A stretch of 64,000 nt of DNA from Eutreptiella sp. 'Long Island Sound 2002' (taxonomy: Eukaryota; Euglenozoa; Euglenophyceae; Eutreptiales; Eutreptiaceae): NCBI GenBank assembly GCA_964036045.1, contig OZ038379.1, positions 23,778,152 through 23,842,151 of the forward strand. Reading direction: 5' to 3'. This document shows, piece after piece, positions 21,296 through 32,209 of this stretch. Under the pieces are notes generated by a model that was given only the letters and a program-made list of their open reading frames with translations, ran no database searches and was not told where the DNA came from. Position 1 is the stretch's first letter, and each line of letters starts with the position of its first letter. The translations under genes were made by a program, and so were the position numbers.

Positions 21296-23494
21296 TTACA
21301 GGTCAATCACCGTGAAGATCCTCCGCCGGTGTTGTTTTTGCGGCATGTCCTCAATGAGGGGCAGCGTATAGCTGTCATGCTGCGTTTGGGCGTTTAGGCC
21401 GCGGTAGTCGACCACGAGCCGCCACTCCCCGGCCACCTTCTTGGGGACGACGAAGCATGGAGAGGCCCAATCGGAGTGCCACGGCTCGAGCCAGCCTCTC
21501 TCGATGAAGTCACGGAGGATCTTCTCCATGGCCTCCTTCCTCTCCCCCCTCAGGGCGAACTCCCGGTGCCGATACACACGGGGGTCCTGCTTCAGTCGTA
21601 TCTTGGCCTCGGCATACGGTCCACGCACCGGTGGGGGAAGCACAGGCTTTCCGCCGAAGAAGGTATCACCATACTTCTGCTTCAGCCTGGCCCTCAATGC
21701 CTGGATCTTGGGGCAATCATCGGACTCCGCCTTGGCTTTTCCGGGCACCTGGACCACTGAGCTTACTTGAGGGGTAGCGACCCCGCTCGGCTTCGGCTCA
21801 GGCGGTCTTCCCAGGTGGCCCAAAGGGCCATCTCTGGTCCTGCCTCGGAATAGATCGCCGTAGGTGGGTGGGTTACCGTCGATTGGCTCGTCCTGGCTGG
21901 ACAAGTGGTCCAGTACCCTCCTTACGAAGGTATCTCCATCATAGGAACCAGAGACGATGGCGTCCACTTCCCACCAGGCTTTATCCTGGCCCTTGCCCTC
22001 ACGCTGGCTTCCCCAGTCGTGAAAGGGCTGATCCATATACCCCTGAACCAGATCCAACTCCTCTTCAGTGAGGGGGTCTTCCGATTCTCCGATGTCAACA
22101 GGGGGAACCGCAAAGCATTGCCGCCATGGCTCCGCTATGATGCGGTTGACACACACGAAATCCGTGGTGTCGGCCTGATCAAGGCCCCCATCCACATAGT
22201 GGAATTCTGTTGGCCATCTCTGGGGTGGCATGGGCTGTCCCTTAGCGTCCTGATAGACACCCTCTCCAGCCGGTAGGACGACCTTGTTTAAGGTCATGTT
22301 CGTCAACGAGACTACCCAATGTCGGGTACTTTCCTCCTCGGTGCATCCCATAGGAACAACCAGCACTGCCTTGGAGCGGTCCTTGCGTATTTTCGCTACC
22401 GCCCTTGGAATGTCCCAACGGGGGCAATGGATCCACATCAAGCCCTGATGCGGACCCCAGTGCTTCTTCCACGCGGAGTCCTGTGCGCTGCAGTACTTCT
22501 CACTTACCCGCAGATGGGCGGAGGTTCCTGAAGAGAACGCACCCAGGGCCAGATCCGAAGCTCCCAGGTCCGCTACCACTCGGCTCGCCACTTCCGGCAT
22601 TACACCGTACTCCTGGTTTGCTGGCCCAGTTGGCTCAGTACCCAGCGCGGCTACTTCGAGCTGATTGCGTTCCGGGTGGATCCATTGGCATTCCACATGG
22701 TGCTCAGGTGACGAAAGCCACGAGAGCTGGTCGACCTGGTACAGGGTCATCGAGGCCTGGGCCGGGAGGACGCCGGAGTCCGTCTCCATCATGAAGGCGT
22801 ACCCAACGATCATGTCCCAATCCATCTCGGCCTCGTAGAAGCGACCTTGCAGGAGGATTTCCTTGCCAAGGTCTGGGCGGCTCAGCTCACGATGGTTCAC
22901 GAACTGCAGCCCGATGGCCGCTTCCTTCGTGCCTCCCACCATGTACTGGCCGTTCGCCACCTTCAGCCTGACAGGGTTCCAACTGTCGGTCAAACACTCT
23001 GGCGGAAGTAGGCCAGCCTTGACCAGGCTGACCTGAGCTCCTGTGTCGACCAACACGTCGAAGACCTTTTCCACTTCCCCGCATAAGGCACGGACCCTAA
23101 GGTGCAACTGCCGCTCACGCCCAACTCGGCGCACGGCGTGCAGGCTCAGGATCTCCGGCCGTTCCAGAAGCTCAACAAGCGACTGGTGCAGGTCGTGGAC
23201 AATGGGCTCAGGCTGCCCATCTGCAGCATCCAGCTGCGGTCCGGGTGATCCTCCGATACTCTCAGATAGATCTTGAAGTACATCAAACACATTCTTGGTC
23301 GCGAGAGATGGACGGGTGCAAGGGTTCGTGCCTTCACTTGCCCTCACCCCGCCACCGCAACTGGGTGCCGGACCGGGCCTTCCGCCCGCGGCAGTCCCTT
23401 TGTGCTTACCTACTCCCGACTGGGATGGTGTGGCGCTTCCCACGACACCATCCTGCGACCGCCCTAGCTGGGGCCCTTGGCTGCAGGGGCTCCG
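21296..23494 (-). CDS. Element A protease, methylase-like domain and RT N-terminal half
   Basis: Translation would enter this frame from gag by readthrough of TAG at 23495-23497. The nearest upstream start-like codon at 23443 is GTG, so an independent ATG start is not evident. Residue positions are counted from 23443. VLVDTGAQVSLV at about residue 130 is the protease active site, and MDWDMIVGYAFM the typical downstream part. Residues about 290-370 carry LGAFSSGTSA, WIHCPRWDIPRAVAKIRKDR and KAVLVVPMG, a degenerate methylase-like block. The RT fingers begin near residue 580 with VYRHREFALRG and include EWRLVVDYRGLN. The frame stops at a nonsense TAA after FTVIDL. Confidence 0.8.
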   Translation of the reverse strand, partial: RSPCSQGPQLGRSQDGVVGSATPSQSGVGKHKGTAAGGRPGPAPSCGGGVRASEGTNPCTRPSLATKNVFDVLQDLSESIGGSPGPQLDAADGQPEPIVHDLHQSLVELLERPEILSLHAVRRVGRERQLHLRVRALCGEVEKVFDVLVDTGAQVSLVKAGLLPPECLTDSWNPVRLKVANGQYMVGGTKEAAIGLQFVNHRELSRPDLGKEILLQGRFYEAEMDWDMIVGYAFMMETDSGVLPAQASMTLYQVDQLSWLSSPEHHVECQWIHPERNQLEVAALGTEPTGPANQEYGVMPEVASRVVADLGASDLALGAFSSGTSAHLRVSEKYCSAQDSAWKKHWGPHQGLMWIHCPRWDIPRAVAKIRKDRSKAVLVVPMGCTEEESTRHWVVSLTNMTLNKVVLPAGEGVYQDAKGQPMPPQRWPTEFHYVDGGLDQADTTDFVCVNRIIAEPWRQCFAVPPVDIGESEDPLTEEELDLVQGYMDQPFHDWGSQREGKGQDKAWWEVDAIVSGSYDGDTFVRRVLDHLSSQDEPIDGNPPTYGDLFRGRTRDGPLGHLGRPPEPKPSGVATPQVSSVVQVPGKAKAESDDCPKIQALRARLKQKYGDTFFGGKPVLPPPVRGPYAEAKIRLKQDPRVYRHREFALRGERKEAMEKILRDFIERGWLEPWHSDWASPCFVVPKKVAGEWRLVVDYRGLNAQTQHDSYTLPLIEDMPQKQHRRRIFTVIDL

Positions 23495-23497
23495 CTA
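23492..23497 (-). promoter_or_regulatory. Putative gag-pol readthrough stop, element A
   Basis: Gag ends in TAG at 23495-23497. The same frame continues CGG AGC CCC and stays open through protease and RT. Element B has TAG AGG AGC CCC at the same place, so the stop and the next nine bases are conserved although the flanking protein sequence is not. Confidence 0.55.
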
Positions 23498-24903
23498 GGG
23501 GGCGTCGGTTGTCGAAGTAGGGGTATTCTCCTCCGCATCAACCTCGTTGACACCCTTCTTCCTTCCCCTATTCCTAGGCTTCTTGTCCTTGTCTTTGTTC
23601 TGGTCGTTCTCTTTGTTCTCCTTGTTCTTGTTGTCCGACCTGGGGACCCAGTTCCTCTTGATCTCCTGGATCTCCTTAGCCAACTCGGTCCCCACCGATA
23701 TCAGCTTGGAGAGCTCGTCCTTGTCCACCTCCACTTTGGCTTCCCGGATACCCGCAGGTGCACACTTCTTCGACCCGTGCGCCTTCTTGTAGGCCTCCGT
23801 GTCAGCCTGGTGGGTAGGGCATGTTCGGTGGTGTTGGTTGAAGCCTTTCTTCTCCCATAACACACGAAACAGCCCTGAGGGTGAGCTCGTATGAACTCCC
23901 CAAAGGACAGCGGAGGGTCGCCAATGCGGCGAGGGTCCCTCTTCTCCTTCTTCTTCCAACCCGGTTGCAGGGGCTTCCAGCTTCCCCGGTTGCTCCCCGC
24001 GCCGTTGTGGGCCAAGAAGGCACACACGGCCATCTCGGCGGGCTCATCATCGTCGTCATCGTCGACGAGGGTCTCATCGCCGTCGGCTCCCGCTGGGTCC
24101 ATGGCAGCTTCCCCGCCAGGCCCCTCGCCAACGTAGTTGACGTCGCGGTCGCCGGGCCTCAACCCGCGGGTGGGGTGGAGGTTCCGGTACTCCTTGAGTA
24201 CTTCCTCTCCAACCCACTCAAGGATCTTGTCGCAGCTCATCCGCGCCGGGATGGCCTGCAGACGGATGGTCTGGCCGCTCACGTCACACTCGTCAAGGCG
24301 CCACATCGCGGTCTTCTCGCGATCGCCCGAGACGGTGATGAGGAGAGCGTTCCGCAGGGAGTGCCGTTTGACATCCCGGGCCACATTCTTCCTCGTCCAA
24401 GCCACCACGTTCGTATGATACTCTTTGGGGAGCATCATCTTGACCGTGTGGTTGGACTTGGCCCTCTTGGCTTCCTCCTTGGTGACTCTCTTGATCCATG
24501 CTTCCGGCAGCATGGAGAGCAGGCGAGCCTGCTCGTCACCCTCGCCCCAGTCCTCCACGTTGCGGCGGAAGAGGGTGTATTGCCCTCGGAAGTCTCGCCA
24601 GTCCCGCAGGTGGATCTCCCGTCCATCATGCTGAAGCTTGATGGACTTCCACCGCTTGGCAGCCACCTGCGGAGGGTCCACCCGCTCCTGCTCGTTGAGC
24701 CACTTCTTGGCTTCCTTGAGGGTCTTGATCTTCCCCTCCTTGGTTGCCACGAAGTATAGCTCTTGGAGCACTTCCGGCAGGCGGTACCTGAACCGTCTGA
24801 AGACATATTTCTCCGCATCTGCGGGATCCATGTCTTCAGTGACGGTTACCCTGCCAATCGTCCAGCTTCTCCAAGAAGCGGTCGAGGTTGAGGGGGTTGC
24901 CAT
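23495..24903 (-). pseudogene. Element A gag capsid and zinc-finger region
   Basis: The capsid-like domain includes VFRRFRYRLPEVLQELYF, a WLNEQERVDPPQ segment and a basic helical part. The first frame runs to about 23860 and contains GCFVCYG. The downstream frame continues with FNQHHRTC, so a one-base frameshift splits a variant zinc knuckle of form CX2CX10HX2C. Element B has the matching CWVCYG...HDHRQC. A Lys/Asn/Asp-rich tail (NKENKENDQNKDKDKK) precedes the final TAG. An acidic run of seven Asp lies near residue 275 of the first frame. Confidence 0.75.
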
Positions 24904-26549
24904 CGTACATGGGGGGCTTGATGTCGTTCAAGTCTTCCCACACGGCGGCATCCGCGGCCTTAGCGACCATGAACGCCGGCCGCGAGGTCGACCGAGGTTC
25001 CCATCGGCCTCTTCCACGGACTCCCACGGCTGCCACTTCCATCTCCTCCCCGGTATCCGCGTATCTACGCCGTGGTTCCTCCATGTACGCTGAACCTAGG
25101 TGTTCACGCCGTACTCCTTCCATGTAGGCCTCCTCATCACGGCGCCGGCGGCTGCGTTCAGCAGCCTCCCGTCGTACACCACGCGGCGGGGAAATGTCGA
25201 ACTCCTCCAGGTCCAGGTCCAGATTCTCACCTCCGCCGACATCCCACTCCACGTCTCCTCTGGGGACCTCATCCCTGAGTCCACCATAACGTCCACCAGC
25301 CATTGGGATTGGCTCCGGGGCTGGTGCGGGGCGTCGGGGACGTACCGGTGTCCGCGGTGGAGCACGGGGGTTGTGGTACTCCGCGGTGAGCCACTCATCA
25401 CGCCAATCCTCATTGCCACTGCCGGGCGGCACGCGCTCGTTGCGGCGGCCCGCGCTGTGGTGAGAGGGGGCGCTGATAGAGGGGGCACTGGCGCTGGGGC
25501 GACTCCTGGGGGCTCCGCCGGGGGCGTGGGGTCTGCCTGGACCTGGTCCGGGTCCCCAGCCGTCGTCTGACGAGCCTGACTCCAGGGGTGGGTGGTCGCT
25601 GCCGACACTCCCACGGGCTTCCAGCGCGTCCAACCTCTGCTGCAGGCCACTGATGACCTTGTTCAGCGACCTGGTCTCGCCCCTGGCGATGTCCAGCAGC
25701 TTCTGGGTCGCAGTGGCGACCTGGGCGCTCTTGACCATCTCGATTTAGGCGATGTCCAGCTCCCTCTGTGCGCGCGCGGCGACCTTGGCGATGCGAGTCA
25801 TCTCGCCCTTGCCCGTGTCTACCTCGCGCTCGAGGGACTGGACACTCCTGCGGAGGTAGACGATCCACCGCCGGGTGGCATCCGGGTTGCCGTCCCCTGG
25901 TGGGTCGTCGGGGTCCCCAGGGGGTCCTCCAGGAGGGCCTCCGCCGGGTCCGCCCGGTCCGGGGGGTCCTCCCCCGCCCGGTGGTCCGCCTCCAGGGGGT
26001 CCACTTGGTGGGCGTCCTCCAGGGGGTCCTGATGGTCCTCCGCCAGGGAGTCCCGGTGGGTCTCTGCTGGGTCGCCTCGGTGGGTCCGAGGATGGGCGCT
26101 TCTTCGTGATGTCGAAGTCCATGTCGTCATCCTCGTCCATGTCGCCCCACCTGGGCGTCTCGGTCTCGGAAGACTCCGAGCTTCGGTAGGGAGGAGGGGG
26201 ATCCTCATCCTCACCTTCCGGCTCCATGGGGACGACTCCGCCTCCTCCACCAGCCACTCCTCGGCGATGTCGGCGGCCTCGTTCATCCCCGTCGCTGGCG
26301 GTGAAAAAGGGGTCGGAGTCGTGGGGGTGTCCGCCCGCTGGTCTCCGTGACCTCTCGGGGGTCTTCCCCTTACCCTTCCTCCGTCGGTGGGCAGTGGGGC
26401 CACTGCTCCCACTGCTGCCCGTGTCCACCTCCTCCGGATCCAGGGCCATCTTGGAGGAGGCGTCCCCTTTGAAGAGCCTTCGAAGGGTCTCCACTCGTGA
26501 TCCTCCCGGGGGAGTCTCGCGGCGGAGCTTGGCCTCTGCCTCCTCCATT

Positions 26550-26583
<34 letters not shown>

Positions 26584-27862
26584 CTCCCGGGCACGAGCCG
26601 CCTTGGCTTCCCGGGCCTGCTGCAGCCGCGCCTTCTCCGCTTCCAGCGCCGCTAACTCCGCCTCCGTCATGGCCCTCTCCTCAGCAACCTTCCGTCGCGC
26701 GGCCTCGATGGCGTCCTTCTTGGCGGCGTCCGCCTGGGCCTTAGCCGTCGCTTCGGCGTGGGCCCTTTCCTCCGCCTCTTTCTTTGCCCTCTCTTGGGCC
26801 AGCGCCTCTTCAAGCGCCTTCACCTCGGCCTCCTTGCAGGCAATGGCCTCCTGCGTCAGGCGGGCTTCCTCGTTGGCTGCCGCCACCTCCCCCTTGACCT
26901 GGGCAATCGCTGCTCTCAGGGGCGGCTGCGGCCGTGAGTCCGGCCGCAATGGCCGCCACGGTCGAGGCGTGGATGGCCATGCCATGCGCCCACTCCGCAG
27001 CCTCCTGCTGGGCGATGCCGACGGCGCCCTCCATAGCAGCGTTGTGCTGCGTGGCCCGTTGCCGAGCAACCCGAAGGTTGCAGGGCACCCCACAGGCGCG
27101 CTCACAGGCGCGCGCCACGTCCCTTTGGTCGGGAGCGACGCTGCCGCTGGAGCTGCCCTGGTCGGCCGGCATCCTCCCGCGGTGGGCTGACTCCACGTTG
27201 CTGCTGGGGCCTGACTTCCTCAGGAGCAGCGGACGGGGCTTGGCCTTGGTCTGCTTGGCGACCTCCAGGAAGTCGCCAAGGGTGCTGTGGCCGGGCTGGT
27301 GACCTCCACCGGCCCGTTGAGGGCTGTGGGCTGGGGTTCTGCCCCTGGCGCCTTGGGCGGCTTTGGCGGCCAGGGACTCCTGGTACTCCCGCCACTTCCT
27401 GTCCTGCCTCCTGTCCCCGGCGGAACGCTTCTGCTTCCCAGGAGACGCGCTGCTGCTGCTGCCCTGCAGCCTGCGCTCGTTCCCCAGCGCCGGGAACTCC
27501 TTCTCGATCAAGTCCCACATGGAGACGTTGATGGAGGCGCCCGACAGGTACTCGTTGGGCTTCTCGTCCTCCTCAATCCCGTCGGGACGCAGCCCTTTGC
27601 CGGGCCTGTCTGGGCGGGTCCAGGCCCTCCAGCGCTTGCGGCGGAAGCGGTACGCACACCCTTTCGCCTGCAGCCAATCCTCTACTGCCCGCAGGCGGTC
27701 CTCGCCCATGTCCTCACGGAGCTCGAAGCTCCCGGGCATGCCGCCTTCGCACTGGGGATTGCTGTGGCGGTAGTGCTGCCCTCGCAGCAACCCACGCAGT
27801 AGGCGCACCGCATGGGGGTGGGGCTGCGGCCACGTCTTACCCGGTTCTTGCCAGTTTACCAT
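24836..27862 (-). pseudogene. Element A gag N-terminal region
   Basis: Gag starts at ATG 27862 (MVNWQEPGKTW). The coding path must change frame near 26900, near the CGG/GCC triplet run (26551-26582) and near 24860. It also crosses an in-frame TAA at 25745-25747. Frame order: a basic Gln/Ser-rich N-terminus; an Ala/Glu-rich coiled coil (EAEVKALEEALAQERAKKEA); an acidic and Pro/Gly region (GGGPPGPGGPGGGPPGG); a second coiled coil (LDALEARG); then a capsid start matching B (KPPMYDGNPLNLDRFLEKL versus KIPYYDGNPSNLDDFILNL). The shifts cluster in low-complexity sequence, as expected of replication slippage. Confidence 0.7.
26551..26582. repeat. (CGG)n triplet repeat in gag
   Basis: About ten CGG/GCC triplets lie where the gag reading frame changes. 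Depending on frame they encode poly-Pro, poly-Ala or poly-Arg. Confidence 0.85.
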
Positions 27863-28241
27863 GGCAGCGGGGGGCGTACTTGGTCTTGAGGTCCTTGGTG
27901 GGCTCTCGTTCCGCTCAACGGACTGGTCCTGGTGGTGGTTGTTGAAGCAGTTGACGTAGCACTGGACTGGGAGTGCGGCCGGTGCTGGTCGGCCGGTGGT
28001 TGTGGAAGTGGTTGCTGTAACTGGGGGTGCGGCCTTGCTGGTCAGCTGAGGGAACTCGTTGATGACGGAGTTCCGGTCCCCGCACTTGCTTCACAGACTC
28101 GGCGCTATCGCTGGGCGGCGCTGCGAGCCGCTGCGCTGCGCTGCGAGCTGCGAGATGCGAGCTGCTGCGCCGCGCTGCTCGGGGTTGGTGGCCCCGAGTG
28201 GCACGCGAGGGATGGGTAACCCCGCGGCGGTGAAACGCTTT
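27863..28241 (-). other. Element A 5' leader
   Basis: About 380 bases lie between the 5' LTR and the gag ATG. The leader begins AAAGCGTTTCACCGCC and I could not match a standard initiator-tRNA primer site at the LTR edge. A GCTGCGAG-type short repeat occurs at 28110-28170. Confidence 0.6.
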
Positions 28242-31200
28242 TGACGCGTTCCCGTGGGGGGCCTGGCCACGGGCCGCTGCGGTGACACGCACAAGCAAGC
28301 AGGCAGGCAAAGCACTGCGCTCACAGGGGCATCAATACGCTCGTGTCATGTGACAAAGCGTTTCAGGATCCTTGCCACTCTGAAACAAGGGAACAAAAGT
28401 ATGTACAGCAACACATCAGGATATGTACACGTGGGGTTAAGACTGGACTGGGGTAAGGGCATCACAGGACAAAAGACACTCAGTCCCAACTCATATCCCA
28501 ATCCCAGGTCAGACCCTCTCAGTGGCTGGTGGGGGCGGGGGCTCAAACACAACCCATGCCCTGCTCAGTCCGGACCCTGAAACACTGCCAATAGGGGGGG
28601 TGTCCCGCCCAGCCAGAGGCGAGTTCCTAGGAACCAAGGAACTCCAAGGCCAACCAACAATGGACCCTGATGCACCCATAACGGCGAGTCCCAACTCCCC
28701 TCTGAGCGGGAGATATGGCCCCGCCATTATCCCCTAGGAGTTGGTAGCTGAAAATGGGCTGTTTCAGCCCAAACTGATATTAGCTCGAAAATCTCCAAAA
28801 TTGATCCCTCGTTCGGACCCGTCAGAGGTAGGGACGAAGCAACTGACCCTATGCCCTTCGAGTATGAACTCTGTGGAGCCCCCATCCAAACTGGTTCCCT
28901 CTGAGGTTCCGGCATCAGGGCACCAAGGGTTCGTCAAGTGGGGTCATGATGCCAAAATGTCAAAATTGGCGTCATTCCCACGCGTGGCTCGCCCGGCCAG
29001 GGCAAGGCCAATGGCTTACAGGATAGGAGGCAGGACCTAGGACTCGCATCTGAGTGTACAACTTGGAATTGAGTCCGGGCTCCTTGTGGGCAGAGAGATA
29101 TGGGGCCGCCAATTGACCACACGGGGGGGTGAAATTGGGGTCCCAAAAGGGGGTCATTTTGGCTGCTCGAAATGAGCCAAAATTCGGGGGTGCTCCCAAT
29201 AGTATATCTCCACGCCGGCTTGGAGATCAGATCCGCCATTCCATACGCAATTTACAAGGGGTCCAACGAAGACTCCCATGCCCTTGGCTCTCGAAGATCT
29301 CCATGCCACTCGGCGTGCTGACAATCCCAATTGGCTCCACAAATGCCAAAATGGCAAAATTGCCCACACTCACTTTGGGCTAGCACCTTAACGAAGGTTG
29401 CTCCGCTTCGCCGACGTGGTGTGCGAACCTTGGGGACCAATATCCATAACACCCATGTCATATATGGTCCATTGGTCCATGCGTCCGGCGTGCACGAGGG
29501 GCTGAACATAGTGCACGGCGGGTAGAAAATGTGGAAATTGCTCAAAATGGCCAGAAATGCGCACACTCATGGTTGGGGCAAATGAGGCACATGCCCGACT
29601 TGGACCGGAGTGTGCCATAGGATTGGTATCAAGTCATATGCGTCCAACATATCTTTTGGGCGTCGCCCAACTCCTCTGGTTTTGGGAATGGCAGGGTCGC
29701 CAGGTGAGCCCATGATTTGGGATAGTCCTAAATCGCCAACATGGCGGCCACGGTATGCCAAGCCGAAGAGGAGTTATTCGCCGGGTCCAAGATATTGTGG
29801 CCACCGAAGTATGTACCCTCATAACATATCTGGGTCATGATGTCAATTGAGCGCAACGTTGAGATACATGGTCGCCACTTGACATCATGAAGGGCAAAAA
29901 ACAGCTATATTGGCGAAAAAACCCCCAAAAGGGCCTTGAAAGGCGCACAAATTCATTATAATATCTTCGGCTTGGATTGAGTAATCGACCAATCCTTCTA
30001 AACACAATGACTTGACACCAATGACCTTGGATTCCACATATGTGCTCCACTTGGGGCGCTTTGAAAGGTCACGAGCGCTACTTCCCAAGTGGGCACATGA
30101 AAATATGGAAAATTGCAAAACACACACCTTGCTCCCAACGCATCGCTTTGGGATCGCCACACAAGCTTTCCTCCACGAAGTTTAGGCTTGCAATTGATTG
30201 TGGGGAGTATAAGGAAGGGCCTCGTGCAATATGAGGTCCATTGGTGGGTGTATTGCTCTTAACCAAACCCGCCAAATGGGCACGCAATACAACACATGGC
30301 ACATACCACATACTGCCCAAAAAGGTAGCTCCCCCAACGATATGTCATGCGCCTCCAAGGGCATAACTTTGTGTCAATCGCTCATAGGAACTCAAGGAAA
30401 GTTCCTATGCAACACCAACACTCGCGCGCTACACTCGAAAGTTATCTTAACGCACGCATTATCATGGCCAAAGAGTTATAACGCAAACTCTACCCTCTTG
30501 ACCATGATCCATTACGCTAGCGCGCAAGTGTGGAGACGCAAGGCGTATAAAGCTTCCTAAATTACGTCGGGAGTATTTTGAATATATCCCATGCTTCCTT
30601 ATTGTCATTCCTCGCAAGCAGCACGAGATATGACCCTCACAAGTGGCCTCACGAATCAAGTTTGTTTTGCCCATATCTCTAAGACAAATGGAGGGCAAGA
30701 CAAAAGGAAAGTTGATTCGTGCATAGGGAAGCACGTAGGTCCACTCGAAAGAGGTCAAATCAAGTGCGGGGATGTCGAAGTCGAAAATCCGATTTCGACA
30801 TCCTGAAAAATTCGGATTAGGGTTGCGAGTGTACAATGTGAAAATTGCAGATGCATCAATGCAATTCCTGAAGACTTTAGAGTCTTCGTCACGGATTGCG
30901 CTAAAATGTCTGCAAATAACAGTTTAACTGGCGGTTACGCTAAAGTCGCGAGCCAACCGCCAGCAGTCAAAACATTGATTATCAGAACGGAAGCGTGAAA
31001 ATTTATGGAAACAATATGAAAATAAAACCCTGTTGATTCCTGATATTCTGATGTGTAAATCTCAGCGGGCGACGCATCGGTTGCCGATGCGGCCCCTAAT
31101 AGCTGAAATGCCCAGATCTCTCACACAAACACGTCTTACCTACATGTGTTGTTGGGGTTAGGTTGCCGAATCGACAGCCGAAGGCGGAGCGGGGCAGATT

Positions 31201-31424
31201 GGCGTGAAATAGTAAGTTACCGGCAAATGGCAGTTTGCCGGTACATGGTAACATGCCCCAAGTGGCCGGAATGCCGTCACGGGGGCTTTACGGCAAGGGA
31301 CACGCTCCTGCCGGGCTCTCACCGGGCTTCACCGGGCGTCTTCCCCTCCGTACATGGGGTTAGTGGGCACACGGAGACCGGTTGTATACCCCACCATGGT
31401 CATGGGGTTCTGGGTACCGCTTCA
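28242..31424 (-). repeat. 5' LTR of element A
   Basis: Direct repeat of 13855-17043 with the same TGACGCG and GCTTCA ends. It differs by scattered substitutions and small indels (for example near the inner edge, 28250-28275). Transcription is expected to run leftward from here. Confidence 0.92.
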
Positions 31425-31428
31425 CTGG
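31425..31428. repeat. Target-site duplication of element A, right copy (CTGG)
   Basis: Second copy of the CTGG at 13851-13854, directly outside the right LTR end. Confidence 0.8.
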
Positions 31429-31876
31429 TACCCTTTTCCATGGCTCCCTGAGCCTCCTCCTCCAGGACGGTAGGCGTCCAAATGCTGGTCGCTCTCCTTC
31501 TCCAGCGCCAGCTCCAGGAGTAGGACAGACAAGTCCTCGTAGGTGAGGGTCCTTGCCTTCCTCTCTGCCGTGGCTCGGCATTCATCCCACACAGAGGTGG
31601 GGATCTTGGCCACGAGCCAGAATAGCAGCTCGTCGCTGCCATATGACCCTGGGGTCAGCCGCCCCACCCAGTGGTCGAGGTCTGCGAGCAACTCAGTGAT
31701 GCGGGCCGCCTTGGGGTTGTTAGGAAGCATTGCCAGGTTCTGGATATCCGTCCTGATGGAGAGGTCTGTCTCGTAGGAGGGGTACTGCCTCTCCAGGGCC
31801 ACCAATACCTCGGCGAAGGTGGCGGACTTGGTCACGATCTGCTTGACCTGTTTTTCCAGGTACTTTGTCTTGCAGC

Positions 31877-31878
31877 AC
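31877..31878. repeat. 2-bp target-site duplication of the DNA transposon, left (AC)
   Basis: AC flanks both transposon ends (also 36634-36635). Removing the element and one copy restores codons CTC TTG CAG TGC TGC AAG of D gag without a frame change. Confidence 0.65.
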
Positions 31879-31914
31879 CCCATGAGACCCACTGGGGGGG
31901 GTATTTTCTTCGAA
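31879..31914. repeat. Left terminal inverted repeat
   Basis: CCCATGAGACCCAC, a G run, then GTATTTTCTTCGAACGAA. It matches the reverse complement of 36598-36633 except for three extra bases and G-run length. Confidence 0.88.
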
Positions 31915-31975
31915 CGAACTTCAGTCTTCGAACGAAGATTCGAATCTTCGAACGAAGATTCGAATTCGAAGACTG
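31906..31975. repeat. Left subterminal TTCGAA palindrome cluster
   Basis: Repeated CTTCGAACGAAGATTCGAA words fold back on themselves. The same words fill the introns of the element. Confidence 0.85.
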
Positions 31976-32209
31976 TATTTGCTTTAATCGCAATTCAATT
32001 AAATCCAATCGAATCCAAGCTGCTGGGGAGAATTGCCGCAAAAGCGCAGCAACAGCAGCGCGCGCACCAGATTGACAGGCGATTGCCGCAGACTTGTGCC
32101 AGAAAACCGCAGATTTGTGCCAGAGAGACGCAGATTTGTGCCAGAAAGAAGGGTTTTTTTGTTTTTTCAACTGATTTGTTGTATTTTTAAGGGTGTCACT
32201 GTTTGACCA

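Larger units (their letters stand above)
13855..31424 (-). mobile_element. Element A: full-length chromodomain Ty3/gypsy retrotransposon
   Basis: A 17.6-kb element on the minus strand has LTRs of 3.19 and 3.18 kb, an internal region of 11.2 kb and a 4-bp target duplication. The protein order on the minus strand is gag (27862 to 23495), protease, methylase-like domain, reverse transcriptase, RNase H, integrase and chromodomain (to 18518). Pol before a C-terminal chromodomain defines the chromovirus branch of Ty3/gypsy. Gag has several frameshifts and a stop, and pol has two nonsense codons, so this copy is probably inactive. The LTRs differ at scattered sites and are not a recent pair. The element is inserted in gag of element D. 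Confidence 0.9.
31425..31878 (-). pseudogene. Element D: central gag (capsid) fragment
   Basis: Minus-strand frame containing KTKYLEKQVKQIV, ALERQYPSYETDLS, ITELLADLDHWVGRL and LTYEDLSVLLLEL, the helical pattern of a retrotransposon capsid. It continues directly from the fragment ending at 36634 once the DNA transposon is removed, and into the fragment starting at 13854 once element A is removed. The missing flanks prove two independent insertions into one gag. Confidence 0.85.

Noticed and set aside
31879-31930. Assignment of the DNA transposon to CACTA/EnSpm because of CCCACTGGGGG near its end
   Set aside because: The inverted repeat extends outward to CCCATGAG and the duplication is 2 bp at that outer edge, so CACT is not the terminus.
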